This document shows, in pieces, positions 23,699-35,468 of a DNA stretch of 64,000 nucleotides. Position 1 is the first letter of the stretch. Every line of letters begins with the position of its first letter. Origin of the DNA: Centrapalus pauciflorus (lineage: Eukaryota; Streptophyta; Magnoliopsida; Asterales; Asteraceae); NCBI GenBank assembly GCA_020465985.1, contig JAANYP010004661.1:102001-166000 (forward strand), in the 5' to 3' direction. A program made the position numbers and the translations under genes. A model generated the notes under the pieces. It saw only the letters and a program-made list of their open reading frames with translations, ran no database searches and had not been told where the DNA came from.

Positions 23699-24760
23699 GG
23701 GGTTCGATTGAGAACTTTTGTGCATCGAGGCACCATTGAGAACTTTTATGCATCAGACTTTCTACCAAGTGTGCATTAATAGTATTTGTGGAATAAATTT
23801 ATAAGAAAATTAATTAATTATAGATTATTAGGTTTAATTTGATTAGGAAACAAATCAATACATTAAACAACTTACTAAAAATTTCTCCATCTTTCTCTCT
23901 TCACCTCTCTCTCTCTCTCTCTCTCTCACGCTCTCTCTCTCACCATGATCAACCTCTCTCCCTCTCCTTCCCCATGTGATCACCCCACCCTCTCTCATAG
24001 TCTCATTCTCAAAATCCGGCCACCATCTTGCTCTCTCGGCCGCTGCACCACCGCTCTCTCGGCCGCTGCATCACCATCGCACCACCACTGCACCGACCAT
24101 CTCTCTCTCTCTCTCTCTCTCTACAGCCAATAATCACCGCATTTTTTGAATGCATGATAAATTTTTGAATGATGAACACCTTCAATGAAAAATGCGATAA
24201 AAGGATACATTTTTGAATGATAAACACCTTCAAAGATAAAAGGATGTATTTTGATGATTTTGGAAGAGATGAACGATATGCATGTATTTTGACGATTAAC
24301 GATGCATGAAGAGATGAACGATTCATGTTTGTATTTTGATGTATTTTGATTCTGGAAGAGATGAACGATATCATGATTTATTTTTGGAAGAGATGAACGA
24401 TATGCATGTATTTTGATGATGAACGATTCATGTTTATATTTTGATTTTGGAAGAGATGAACGATATGCATGTTTTATTTTTGGAAAAGATGAACGATATG
24501 CATGAAGATATGAACGATATGCATATATTTTGATGTATTTTGAATTTGTATTATTCTTGTTAATTTTGGAAGTATAATAATTAAATAAGGATTGCATAAT
24601 TCCTGTTTTACCCCTCCGTGAATTTGATTATGTGTATTTGATGCATAAAACTTTCTATTTAATTACCCTTTTGTCATTTGATCTAACCCACGCATTCTTT
24701 TCATCCAACGGACAGTGGAGGTTCTTTTGTGTCTCGATGCACAAAAGTTCTCAATGGAAC
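23699..24760 (+). mobile_element. TA-microsatellite TIR element, family B (diverged)
   Basis: The left end has GGTTCGATTGAGAACTTTTG then TGCATCGAGG; the right end has CTCGATGCACAAAAGTTCTC and ends AATGGAAC, forming the family B inverted repeat. Inside are CT-rich tracts (23900-23940, 24096-24121) and a minisatellite with GATGAACGATATGCATG units (24240-24530). Frames over the array are repeat translations. It lies between a TATG/TA tract and a CT/TA tract. It is 1,062 bp. Confidence 0.78.
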
Positions 24761-24762
24761 TC

Positions 24763-24829
<67 letters not shown>
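24761..24829. repeat. (CT)n(TA)n microsatellite
   Basis: CT run followed by about 22 TA units, between a family B and a family A element. Confidence 0.95.
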
Positions 24830-24832
<3 letters not shown>

Positions 24833-25095
24833 ATGAGTTCAATGGAAAACCACTATGCACGTGGAAACTATGGAAACCTATGCATACCGTCCGATTTGGT
24901 GCATTTCATGAAAAAAGCGGTGGCATGATCGTAAATAAGAAGATACATCACGCGAGATTTTGATGCATCACGCGGGAAATATGATGCATCACGCGGGATT
25001 TTGATGCATCACGCGGGGAATTTGATGCATTTGTGGTGGTGCAGTGCGGTTTTCACAAGTTTTCTGGTGCATGATGGTTTTCCATTGAACCCCCT
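24830..25095 (+). mobile_element. TA-microsatellite TIR element, family A
   Basis: GAGTTCAATGGAAAACC at the left and GGTTTTCCATTGAACCCCC at the right. Internal TGATGCATCACGCGGG units occur four times, followed by GGTGGTGCAGTGCGGTTTTC. Same orientation as the copy at 10078. Confidence 0.87.
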
Positions 25096-25096
25096 C

Positions 25097-25144
<48 letters not shown>

Positions 25145-25163
25145 ATGTATGTATGTATGTATA
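25096..25163. repeat. (TG)n/(TATG)n microsatellite
   Basis: TATATA then about 22 TG units then TATG repeats, right flank of the family A element. Confidence 0.95.
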
Positions 25164-25164
25164 T

Positions 25165-25835
25165 AAACTAGGGTTTTGAGCATCATTTATAGTTAAGCAC
25201 TTGTGAGCACCAATCAAAATAAGGCTTTATATATACAGAAATGAGTTCAATGGAGAACCTCCATGCATCGAAGAACCTTGAAGAACCTCCATGCATCGAA
25301 GAACCTTGAAGAACCTCCATGCATCACCACAAATGCATCACAATTCCCCCGTAATGCATCATTATTTCCACATGATGCATCAAATTCTCGCGTGATGCAT
25401 CTATTTTAACATTATTTCCACGTGATGTATCAAATTCCCGCGTGATGCATCAATTTCTACGTCATGCATTTCAGTTTTTCTAGCGATGCATTGTGGTTCT
25501 TCAAGGTTTTTCGATGCATAAGGTTCTCCATTGAACCCACCCCTATATATACAAGCTTTGAACAAATGAAAATAAAATTTAGTGGGTTCATTGCATTAAT
25601 AGGCTTTAATATATACACAAGATTCAATATATTTATTGCATTTTCATGCATTTATATACACAATCTTCATTAGGTTCATTGTATTCAAAATCTTAATATA
25701 CACAACATTCATTATATTGATCACATTCAAACAATGAAAATAAGTTATCAGCAATATGAAAATGTTTTAATTGATGCTAATTTGTTAAATATTTATTGGT
25801 GTTTATTATTAAATGGTGCTTAAATGATCCTCAAT

Positions 25836-25840
<5 letters not shown>
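25165..25840 (+). mobile_element. Family I TIR element with a nested family A-like element
   Basis: The left end TTGAGCATCATTTATAGTTA with GCAC pairs with the right end GTGCTTAAATGATCCTCAA. The body matches the copy at 23270-23580. The sequence from about 25239 to 25543 is an insertion, with TATATAC and CTATATATAC on its two sides and the body resuming at ACAAGCTTTGAAC. Confidence 0.65.
25239..25543 (+). mobile_element. Family A-like element nested in family I
   Basis: The ends are GAGTTCAATGGAGAACC and GGTTCTCCATTGAACCCA, family A termini with GAG in place of GAA. A unit AACCTCCATGCATCGAAG plus about 13 bases is repeated nearly three times at the left, then ATGCATCA units with CGTGATGCATCA follow. 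It lies in a TATATA stretch of the host element. Confidence 0.78.
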
Positions 25841-25871
<31 letters not shown>

Positions 25872-25873
25872 TC
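25841..25873. repeat. (CA)n(TA)n microsatellite
   Basis: About 14 CA units followed by TATATA, between family I and family J elements. Confidence 0.9.
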
Positions 25874-26280
25874 GGGTTCAAATAGTATTTTTTGAAATCA
25901 AGTGCACCAAAATGTATCTTCCTTAAAAAACTTTTCTCAAAACTTTTTTTCAATTTTTTTCAATATTATATTTAAATTAACGTTACACACATGATATGTG
26001 AATTTCACGTACATTCAGGTTTTCAACATCTTTAAAAGATTTGTGAATATCAATACATATTTATCTGAATGGTCATGCATCCAAGTGAAAAATCATTCAC
26101 ATGATTTTATTTTACCATTTAAAGACATTTATTTTTCCGAATGTAAGGTATATGATCCTTTTTTTTAATGAAAAGTCTTATAATGTTGGCTTATACGTGT
26201 CTATGCAAAAAAAATACGTGATTGATCAGTCAGAAGAGGTGCACTAGAAATTAAAGGATATGCTGATGAACCTGAATTTT
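25874..26280 (+). mobile_element. TA-microsatellite TIR element, family J
   Basis: It begins GGGTTCAAATAGTA after CATATA and ends TGATGAACCTGAA before a short TA tract. The inside shares an AATTTTTTTCAATAT-ATTTAAATTAA core and TGTGAATTTCACGTACATTC with families C and D. The inverted copy is at 19531-19940. It is about 400 bp and non-coding. Confidence 0.65.
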
Positions 26281-26499
26281 ATATATATATAGACTTCAAT
26301 TCCACAACCATTACATATATTATTTGATTTATAACAAAAGATTGCATAAATAGATGGACATCAAAAGAAAACAACAAAAAAAACACTAGAAATTCCTAGC
26401 TAGCTAGATTTATGATTTTGTTACCATCATCAAAAAGATTCCTAGTATGTGTTTTATATCGTAAAGATCGAATATATGATAATAAAATTGTACTGATCA

Positions 26500-26990
26500 A
26501 CCATGTTTATTAAAATCGCGAGTAAGATAATCGGATCGGTAGATCTTACGATACTACCAAGTGATTTCAAACAGGATTGGTGTATGATTGTATTTTAATA
26601 AGATCGGACGTAGGATCGGTCACTGGTCTAATTAATCCTACTACCTTTTATTCGGTCCGGATCGACCCTTTTAACTGGGTTCTCGTGTGATTGTAAACTG
26701 ATTCGATCCAACATTTTACATAGATCCAATCATTTTATCGATTTGGACATTGAGTCAAATTGTAGAATGTATGATTGGTTGATTTTTCTTTAGATGACCA
26801 TAAACATTTTAAATATGAATGTATGTTGTTTCCCAATTTATTGTATAATACAATTTTAAAATGTTATATATTTAATTTATAATATAAAAACATAAATTAC
26901 AGCAGCTAGAAAAAAATTAAAAAGTAATGATTTTGTGATAGGATTTTAGGATCCTGATCCGATTTAACGATCGTGATTTTGCAGAGAGAA
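26500..26990. mobile_element. Possible degenerate MITE
   Basis: AAAATCGCGA...AATCGGATCGG on the left is loosely mirrored by CCGATTTAACGATCGTGATTTTG on the right, with repeated GATCGG/CGGATCG motifs between. No target duplication was found. It could also be unrelated sequence. Confidence 0.35.
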
Positions 26991-27555
26991 AAATTATTAT
27001 AGATTAGATCTCAATCTTGATAATCTTCTGATCAGCAGTAACATAAATCATAAATTAATTTGGGATCCGATATATGCTGATCAAATATAAAACGGGAAAC
27101 ATAAATTGTCCCACAAATTCCATTTCAAATCACAAACAAGAATGAAGAAATCCAAAAAGAATCTAATTTCTTTTTCATCAAGATGATCAACTCAAAACTT
27201 TGAGCTGTACAAAGACCCCAGTGTCTCTTCACATGCACATCACTCCAAATTTCTTCCCAATCTATCAAAGTGGTTCTAAACTCTTATGGAACCCCACTTA
27301 CATAATATTCTTTCATCAACTTATGACATAGAATAGAATAACAAGATTAATTGGAAAAAGATAAAAAAATTATTAATTAAATTTGACCCCTTAACCCCAT
27401 GAAGGAAGCTGAAATACTAAAAGAAACCACAGCTTCTACAACAGTATGCATCAAAAAACAAACACCATTATATATTACTTACTTAATTACATAAAACCCT
27501 AGATCAAAATCTTCTAAATTTGGTTAATTAATATTAATTATGATCTCACCTGGCT
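26991..27555 (-). other. 3' flank of the Dof gene
   Basis: AT-rich, no open frame. The Dof transcript's 3' untranslated region should lie in the part nearest 27555. A poly(A) signal was not pinned down. Confidence 0.45.
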
Positions 27556-28338
27556 TTAGGGCAATTTCATTTGTGGATCTTCAAAGGGTTTGTTGACATC
27601 AGCTTGATGAACAATTGAATCAATGTCATTCCAGTTCCAATAATTTGATTCCAAGAAGTTGCTTGTGGTTGGAACTTGCATCCATGTTTGCGAAACCATT
27701 GAAGCATTTGGTATGATCACTCTTGTTGTTGTTGTAGTTGAATCATCTTTGAAACCATTTAATAATGGCGAAAAAGAAGTTGGACTGATCGGAATAGGGT
27801 TTGCATCGATGGATGTCATCATGTTTGAAAGTATCGAAAACCCTAAATTTTGATGGGGTAGCTGTGGTTGCATAATGGTGGTGGAACCTGTAAACCCGCC
27901 ATTGGAATCCCAAGCAACTTGATCGAATTCGTTTCCAATTGGTTTAAAGAACAAACCTTTATCATCTGGGAACATGTATTTCTGATCATTATTCGACCCC
28001 AAATTATGATCCCCGGTGGTGGCGGCCGTCATGTTATGGCGTTTAACACGTTTGTTTTTGCGGCCGCCACCAATGGGGACATTGCGAAGAGTACCACCTT
28101 TAGTCCAATGCCTCTTACACGCTTTACAAAAGTGCCGTGGCTGCGTTTTGTTGTAGTTGTTATAATAACAAAACTTGGTGTTTGTGGAATCGCAACGCGG
28201 ACACTTCAGGGGATCCGATTGTAGAGGCCTTTTCATCCGAGGGTTTGATGAGGATTGAATGGTGTTTGATGGTAACATGTTTTGGGTCCAATTGAGCTCA
28301 ACATGATCACCAGAAACATTTTTGCTACTCAAACCCAT
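27556..28338 (-). CDS. Dof-type zinc-finger transcription factor
   Basis: Dof proteins are plant-specific nuclear transcription factors that bind AAAG-core sites. This single-exon gene encodes 260 residues. The Dof domain spans about residues 44-97: zinc ligands C46, C49, C71 and C74 fit CX2CX21CX2C, followed by RHWTKGGTLRNVP and a basic stretch RKNKRVKRH (93-101) likely to act as nuclear localisation signal. Most Dof domains have one residue between GGG and RKNK; here GGG is followed directly by RKNK. The C-terminus is rich in Ser, Thr and Asn and ends with a YWNWNDIDS segment, as seen in several Dof subgroups, that may serve activation. The start was chosen at the first ATG, giving an MGLSS N-terminus. 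Subgroup assignment is uncertain, so no symbol is given. Opposite-strand frames are shadows. Confidence 0.95.
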   Translation of the reverse strand: MGLSSKNVSGDHVELNWTQNMLPSNTIQSSSNPRMKRPLQSDPLKCPRCDSTNTKFCYYNNYNKTQPRHFCKACKRHWTKGGTLRNVPIGGGRKNKRVKRHNMTAATTGDHNLGSNNDQKYMFPDDKGLFFKPIGNEFDQVAWDSNGGFTGSTTIMQPQLPHQNLGFSILSNMMTSIDANPIPISPTSFSPLLNGFKDDSTTTTTRVIIPNASMVSQTWMQVPTTSNFLESNYWNWNDIDSIVHQADVNKPFEDPQMKLP

Positions 28339-28609
28339 ATATGTTTTTATGAACTAATTTGATGAAAAGAGAGAATATATAAATGAAAACAAGCAGATCG
28401 ATCGATGTTTGAGAAAAAAAAAACAAAGTGGTGAAAAGTGAGGATATAAGGGGAATGTGATGATCGAGAACTGAGAATCGAAGTAAACGTGTGTCTAGAT
28501 CGAATCTCTCTTGCTATTTAATTTCAATACTGGTCAACTTGGTCAAGATAGGGTTGTTTAAAAACTCTTATTAATTAATTTATGAATAATTAATGACTTT
28601 TACTAATTT
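28339..28609 (-). promoter_or_regulatory. Dof gene 5' flank / proximal promoter
   Basis: The leader next to the ATG has TTTATATATTC (minus strand) about 40 bases upstream, which could be a TATA-like element only if the leader is very short. A GA/AG-rich segment follows. Helitron-derived sequence begins about 270-550 bp upstream of the start codon. No splice signal for a leader intron was confirmed. Confidence 0.35.
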
Positions 28610-28883
28610 TTTTAAAATAATTTACTTTATTATTTTATTAATTTTATAAAACTTTTTATTTTAGCTTATTAATTTTGAAAACTTTTAATATGTATTGATT
28701 ATAATTTCAATTAGTTTAGGAAACAAAAATAATAAGCTTCATCATAAATTTTAAATTAAATCAATTAAATGATATGCATTTTACTTAAATTAATGTTAAT
28801 TTTTATTTTTGAAAAAAGGACGAGAAAATGGTAGTGTATTATGATGTCATACGGCAAGAATTGTTCTAATTTATTATAATATA
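28610..28883 (-). mobile_element. Helitron 5' fragment abutting a second Helitron
   Basis: On the minus strand the stretch starts TATATTATAATAAATTAGAA and matches the 5' 240 bp of the Helitron ending at 30049 (shared AATTAGTTTAGGAAACA on the plus strand, AATCAATTAAATGA, ATTTTTGAAAAAAG). It begins exactly where that Helitron's CTAG end stops. It lacks the leading TC and its left limit is unclear. Confidence 0.7.
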
Positions 28884-30049
28884 CTAGGTTAATATCCATG
28901 TGTTACATGGATTGATATAACAAATTAGTTATAAATTAAATATTTATAAAGAGCTGGATCCCTTAGGAACCATTTCTTAAATTAAGATACAATAAAAACC
29001 AATAAAAATATGATAAACATACAAAATCATTGAGTCAATGGTAAATAATGACGACTCTAAGTCAATGTTTAAGTTAAAAAAAAAGACAATTAAGATGTTA
29101 TTCAAATTATTAATTATTGATTTAAATATACTATTTTATGGTTATTACATATGTGATTCAATTCAATTCATATCTTCTTATTACTGATTCAAAAATGTTG
29201 AACCTTCACTCTATTTTATTTGTTGTTGTGTTATCATCAATCTCATAGAAATCAACAAAATAATTTTTAAATGGTAATTATTTTATCTTTTTAATTTTTT
29301 TGATGTATATTAATCTAAATTGTATACATTTTTTAGAGACTATTAAATTAAACTATTTATAAATTTTCTTATTGAAGGTGGTTTAATTAATAATAAATAT
29401 CTATTGATTAAGTGATTAAAACTTGATATAACAATTCCAGCGTCAACTTATAAAATAATCAAGATTATTCGAAATTAAGTTATCTTAAAATATAAAATTT
29501 GAAACTTTAGTTTTGAAGTCTTAGAAAATATTAATATACAATTCTATTAAAGACAATACATTTGGAAAATTGAATGATTATTTGAAAACAAATTTTTTTT
29601 TTTTTCAAAATTATTATATACTAAGGTTTGTAGTTCTTATTTGATACAATTATTTATTCTTTCGGACATTTAAATTTGAAGTTTATTATTTAATAGATTT
29701 TTAAAAAAAATTTATTTTAAATTTTAAAATTTGACGTTTTTATTTTATTATTTATTTTCTTGGAACATTTAAACTTGAAGTTCTTTATTTTATTGATTTT
29801 TTACACTTTTTTATTTTACATTGTTAATTTTAAAAACTTTTAATAAGTATTAATTATAGTTTCAATTAGTTTAGGAAACACAAATAATAAGTTTCAATCA
29901 TAAAGTCTAATTAAATCAATTAAATGAAATGCATGTTACTTAAATTAATATTAATTTTATTTTTGAAAAAAGAGCGGATAAATGAAAAAGTAATGTATTA
30001 GAAGAATGACACGTGGTAAGAGTAGTTCTCATTTATTATAACATATAGA
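28884..30049 (-). mobile_element. Non-autonomous Helitron
   Basis: On the minus strand it starts TCTATATGTTATAATAAATG after A and ends with hairpin ATCCATGTGTTACATGGAT (28894-28912, 8 bp stem), then ATTAACCTAG, with T as the next base. These match Helitron rules: TC start, hairpin a few bases before CTAG, A|T target. It is 1,166 bp and has no protein. The 5' fragment at 28610-28883 follows it head to tail. Confidence 0.8.
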
Positions 30050-30124
30050 TAGATTTTAGACAAAAAGGTACACGGTTCAAACTTCCTCGGAAACATCCCT
30101 CCCCAGAACGCGTTCATCTGATTT

Positions 30125-30289
30125 TAAGGTGCGAGTATGTGTAGCTTTTTAACAAATAGACATATATTATTTGTATTACATGAGTATAAAAAAAATAAAT
30201 TTTATCACACCATGTTCACACTCGAAATTTGTGTGTTCACAGGTTCGCATAGTACTCTACAAATTATTGGTGCTCACATGAACCCCCCT

Positions 30290-30290
<1 letters not shown>
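30125..30290 (+). mobile_element. Family D element, right-hand fragment
   Basis: TATTATTTGTAT, TGTGTGTTCACAGGTTCGCA and TGCTCACATGAACC match the right side of family D copies at 9620 and 59296. The left half is missing. It is followed by a CA/TA microsatellite. Confidence 0.6.
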
Positions 30291-30372
<82 letters not shown>

Positions 30373-30384
30373 ATAATAATATGG

Positions 30385-30481
<97 letters not shown>
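30291..30481. repeat. (CA)n(TA)n microsatellites
   Basis: About 13 CA units, about 24 TA units, a TAATAATAATATGG break, then about 46 more TA units. It separates a family D fragment from the family C element at 30482. Confidence 0.95.
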
Positions 30482-32290
30482 GGTTCGAGAGAGTACCACT
30501 CATTATCCAGCGCACCAGAAGGTACACATTAAAAAAATTAATCTTTTAAAAAACATGTTTTAATAAACATTATAATTAAATATGGTATGTAAATTTCACA
30601 TACATTCACATCTCCGAACTCCTTAAAAATGATGTGAACGCACACATACATAAATTTGTGTATACATGAACGTACATTTATATGATGCATGATTTCGGAC
30701 ACTTAGAATGTGTGAACGTGTGTAAAATTTATATATCATCTTTGTAATCTATTATCTATTACTATATAATAAAGTGGCTAGAACAGTTACCTCAAAATGT
30801 TGAAATTTCAGAACAAAACCAATGAAAAAGCTCCACGTATCCTTGGTTCTCTTCATATTTTTACTAGTCAGTGGTTACACACGTTGTTATCCTCCCCTCC
30901 TTCTCGGTCGACTGCAGATTCTGGTTTTTTTTTCTTCAGCTCTAATTTCTTCTGGAGTTCATGTGTTTCAGATGAACTTGTTCTCATCTGGGATTCTGCT
31001 TTTTGAGATCAATTTCTTCTATACTTCTTTTGAAACGATTCAATCACGTACCTTTGATCTTTGATTGAATCCCCAGCAATGAAGACAGTTCCCCATGCTT
31101 CTCTTCGCTATTCTTGCGTTGTTTCCCTCTTAGACACTTCAACTGTGACATACGCCATTTTCAGCCAGTTATCGGAGGGAGGCAGTTCCAAAGTACTATG
31201 TTTTGAGAGTGCAATATCACAGTCCATATAGTTGCAAACGGATCAGCAATCCAATTTTGCAGGCAACAGAGATTATCAAACTCAATTGGGCAGAATCAAC
31301 AACCAATCTTTTAGGTAATCCCCATTATCAATCTGCAATAATAATTTTTCTGTTTCTGTGTGGCAATCATGATTGTATGAATTATGATAGAGACCGTGTA
31401 TTTCAAATTCAGTCTAATTCTCTCTTATGCAAAATCTCCATCATTGTTTCCATTTAATCTCTTGCCAAAATCAAGATCGTGGTCAAATCTTCCATCACGA
31501 ATGGAAGCAAAAACAATATCAAATTTGAACATCAATTGCTTTTTCATGTCGCCCACCAAGTATTTGATGAAATGCTGGCGACTTTTTTCGTGGCGTAGTT
31601 TTCATTCAGGTTTCTTACTTCTAATCTTACGTTTAAATTGATACTTGCTGGAAATTGACACTTGTTACGTTACATACACACCCATGGGCCATGAGTGACT
31701 CGTCAACCCTCTATTTTGGTTTGTAGTTTCATGTAAGGCTTTCATTATTTTAGATGAAGATGAGTGTTTTTTGTTTGCGATAAGGTTGTTTCAGTCACCT
31801 CCTTCCGATGAAAATGAAAGCTGTACTAATTATCATGAGGATTATCATGTGTTTAAAGACCCTAAACCTATAGAAAAATCCTTCCCATGTTTGATATTCT
31901 GGACAGTGCTTCTCATAGTAGTATCAGTAGTAGCATGATGTCTTAATATATTCTAATTTATGGTCAACAGTTAATGCAGAGTAGCATTATTAGTTTCTTT
32001 TGGGGTGTAAGTATTACATGCTGAAATTTGAATTACTAGAAAACTCTGTATCTTTGAAACTGATTTTTTTGACATGTGATGCTATGTAACATTTATGAAT
32101 AGTTGGGTCTTGTTTGTTAGCAAAATATGAATCTCATTTGAATTTTTTTTTTCAAATTTCTATTTCTCATTGAGGCCTACAAAATTGAAATGCCTTTGAG
32201 ATCACTTGGCTAATTATTTAGAGAAATCAATATTATTGCTATTATTTTGATTATATGCATGTTTTGTTTAAAAAACGTTGAATATTATGG

Positions 32291-32439
32291 ATCCATCAGA
32301 ACACATTTAGTTTTTGACTTCTCACATTCTCGTATCATCTGGTAACACTCTTGGCTTATGATCAATCCATCAGAACACATTTAGTTTTTGACTTCTCACA
32401 TTCTCGTATCATCTGGTAACACTTTTGGCTTATGATCAA
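32291..32439. repeat. 74 bp tandem duplication inside the Helitron
   Basis: ATCCATCAGAACACATTTAG begins at 32291 and again at 32365; the two units are almost identical (one visible C/T difference in ACTCTTGG/ACTTTTGG), so the duplication is young. Confidence 0.92.
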
Positions 32440-32488
32440 TTAGAATAATTTCATGCACATGGATTGTGTTTTTTGGCTACATGTGTAA

Positions 32489-32490
<2 letters not shown>

Positions 32491-32541
<51 letters not shown>
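32491..32541. repeat. Poly-T tract of about 51 bases
   Basis: Uninterrupted T run. It may be the reverse-strand poly(A) tail of a retroposed sequence, or replication slippage. Length is liable to sequencing error. Confidence 0.95.
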
Positions 32542-32542
<1 letters not shown>

Positions 32543-33633
32543 TAGTATGCAGCAAATTTGGACTTGTGTATTGACAATGATACATTATTTTAAGTAAATA
32601 AGTTTCAAACCATGTCTGTTACGTTTTGTAAGTTATATTGATCATTAATGTTTAGATATAATATAACTTATTTTTCTTAATATCAAAATGAAGCAGCAGA
32701 AGGATCAAAATCCTCAAGAATTTCACTGGTGAATTTCTAAAATAGAAAAACCCCACTGATTTCTCTTTTCAATTTCCATTTCTAATGTTCAAACTTGGTG
32801 AGTTTGACTGGTTGAGAGTTTAAAAGATCGATTTGTTCAATTTCAAGTTTGGTATTGCTGTCATTTTACTCTTTCTTTTTTCCAGCCCCAAATACACCCA
32901 CTTACACCACTCAAACACTTAATTTACATTCATGTATATAGTTGATGCTGCTGTTGGTCTATTTTTCTGTTTTTAAGTGACAAACACTCCTCTGCACCAA
33001 CACACAGTACACTCAAACACTTGCATTTGTTGCTGTTCCTTTATTACATGACCACACAATTGATTTTTAGTTCTACTTGGCTATTGTGAGCTGCTGCTGC
33101 GATGCCATACAAACACACATTACATAAACACTTGATCCATATGTTTTATTGTTGAGTTTTGCTACTGATGAAAGTTGTTGCTCTGCATTCTGTTTTCCAG
33201 CCAAGTCGACTTCGAGAATTGGAAAATCTCAGAGTCTAACATACTCCTCTATACACACACTTAATTACATGTATGTAACTATGTATTGAGATTAAATTGT
33301 TGTTGCTGCCATAATTTTTTCTGTTTTGACAGCCTTAGTCCTAGACTCACAACAGCACACACACTACTACACACATACACATACACATTGCCTTACTAAA
33401 ATGCTAGATCAATGGCGATTAAATTAACAAATAAACAGAGACAAGGACCTGCACTAAAATAAAACCCAAAGTCGAAGATCTCCTATGTGATTCAGCTTCA
33501 CACAATTACCCCAGATTTTAATTTCTTTATGTTTTACTGTCGAGGTGCTGCTGGTTATTCTCCTTTCTGTTTTACTGCCACAAATACACACTCTACTTCC
33601 ACTACTTAGTTCATTTATGCACACACACGTATG

Positions 33634-33639
33634 TATGTA

Positions 33640-33717
<78 letters not shown>
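33634..33717. repeat. (TG)n(TA)n microsatellite inside the Helitron
   Basis: TATG and TG units followed by about 33 TA units. Unlike most TA tracts here it has no TIR element on either side. Confidence 0.95.
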
Positions 33718-33718
<1 letters not shown>

Positions 33719-35468
33719 CAAGGACTGCTACTGCTGTGTATTCTTTCTTTCTGTTTCTAGCACACAAAACAAACAAGATTTCATTTTATTTTGCTATTAT
33801 AGGGTTGCTGCTTTGAAACTTGTTATAATTTTTCTGTGGAAAGGGACAGAAGTGGTGTAATAAGTTGAAGACAAATCTGGCTGGTGATTGAACGTCTTTC
33901 GTCTTGATTTTCCGGACTGTAATCAGTAATCATGTGGTTGTATTTGAAGATATCTTTTTTTTGAAAATTGCTGTGTAATTTTTATTTGGTACTATATTTG
34001 CTTACATTGCAACAATAAAATTGGAAGGAATGTAAGCTTTAAATGTGCTTGCCATTTTGGATAGGTGACAGAAGTTGCGAGACGAAGGATGGTGGATTGC
34101 TGAAACATTGAACATGGATTACCATTGTGATGCTGGCATGGAGGTAGGCACTCTATAATGTAAGAAATTAGTATGTCATTTGGTGAAATAAACTTATTGG
34201 TTCATCTAAGGGGATTATTTTGATTGTGTTTGTCATATACGTGATAATTTCCAGGGAATTTCAATGCATATGTTCCTCAAAATGTGCAATTTTGATGGTC
34301 GTGTGTTAGTAACTTCGTTGCTCAGGTGGGTTGTGTTGCTGACATGACCACATTTAGTTTTCAAGAACTGCTTGTTAGGTTGAATTTATCACATATCTTT
34401 TTCTTTTTACATGGTGATTATTGACGATGCAACCACTGAGGAAGAGCTTATGACTGTTTATGGCAATAGAAGCAAACAATAAGTTACGAGTTTGTTATGG
34501 ATTTTGTTAGTATACGTCTTTATGTAGTTCTTTAAAAATTGAAGTTACCTTGATATATAGATGTCTAATTGTTATTCTTGGCTTTTCTGTTTTGTATGTA
34601 TTTTCTAATTGGTTTGTTCCCTATTTATGGAATTTTATGAATCATTAGTTGCTACTAATTAGCTTCTGTGTTATGGTTTCAAGCTGAGTATTTAGGGGGC
34701 AATTTTAGTGTTCAATTTAATCAAACTGATTTATTAGAATATATCAATTAGCTTCTGTGTTATGGTTGTTTTGAAGTTCACAGTCATCTGTGCATCAATT
34801 TTTGAAGTCCAAAACCACGTAACCAAGATACAATCATTTTTAATTTGGTTGTATAAAACTGTCAAATATAAATTCCATGCTAGACCTACTTCGTCTGCTA
34901 ATTACCATAAATTAAGATTATATTATCAAAGTCTACATGGTTGCAAACGAATCAGCAAGTCAATTTCAAAAAAAAAAAAAAAGATTATCAGACTCATTTG
35001 GGTTGTAAACGAATCAACAAGTCAATCTAATACATAATGTCCACCATCCATGGCTTCATGGTATGCAATACTTAAATTTTAGTGTACAATTTGTTAAGTG
35101 AGTTGTTATATATCTTTTTATAACATTTGGTACTACATCATTTTAAAAGCATCATTGGTAAATTTGTTGGGTTATGTTATAGATAGGGAATATGCACACC
35201 AACTATATGGTGAAATATTTGAACCAAATATTTATGAGAGTCATATTTATATAGTCAGTTTTAGTTATTAATTGTAGTTGCAAATGTATGTATGTGGAGA
35301 GCTTGGAAACTTGTGCGGGTCACCTTGCATATAGACTCAATACGAATGTACGATAAAACAGAGGTGTTAAGTGTAGCATGTTTTGTGTTTCTTTGAACCC
35401 GTATGAAATTTAAAAATCTTCTAGAAATTTCCTTCAATATCGTTCCTCAATGGATTTTCTTTTGGCAG

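Noticed and set aside
24009..24597. 158- and 121-residue minus-strand frames in the family B element
   Set aside because: They consist of repeated AYRSSLPK-type units from a minisatellite within a transposable element.
27659..28224. Plus-strand frames over the Dof gene
   Set aside because: They are antisense to the Dof coding sequence and have no domain of their own.
34040..34150. Possible captured exon near 34.07-34.14 kb in the Helitron
   Set aside because: It has splice-like borders, but the two frames I translated contain stops.
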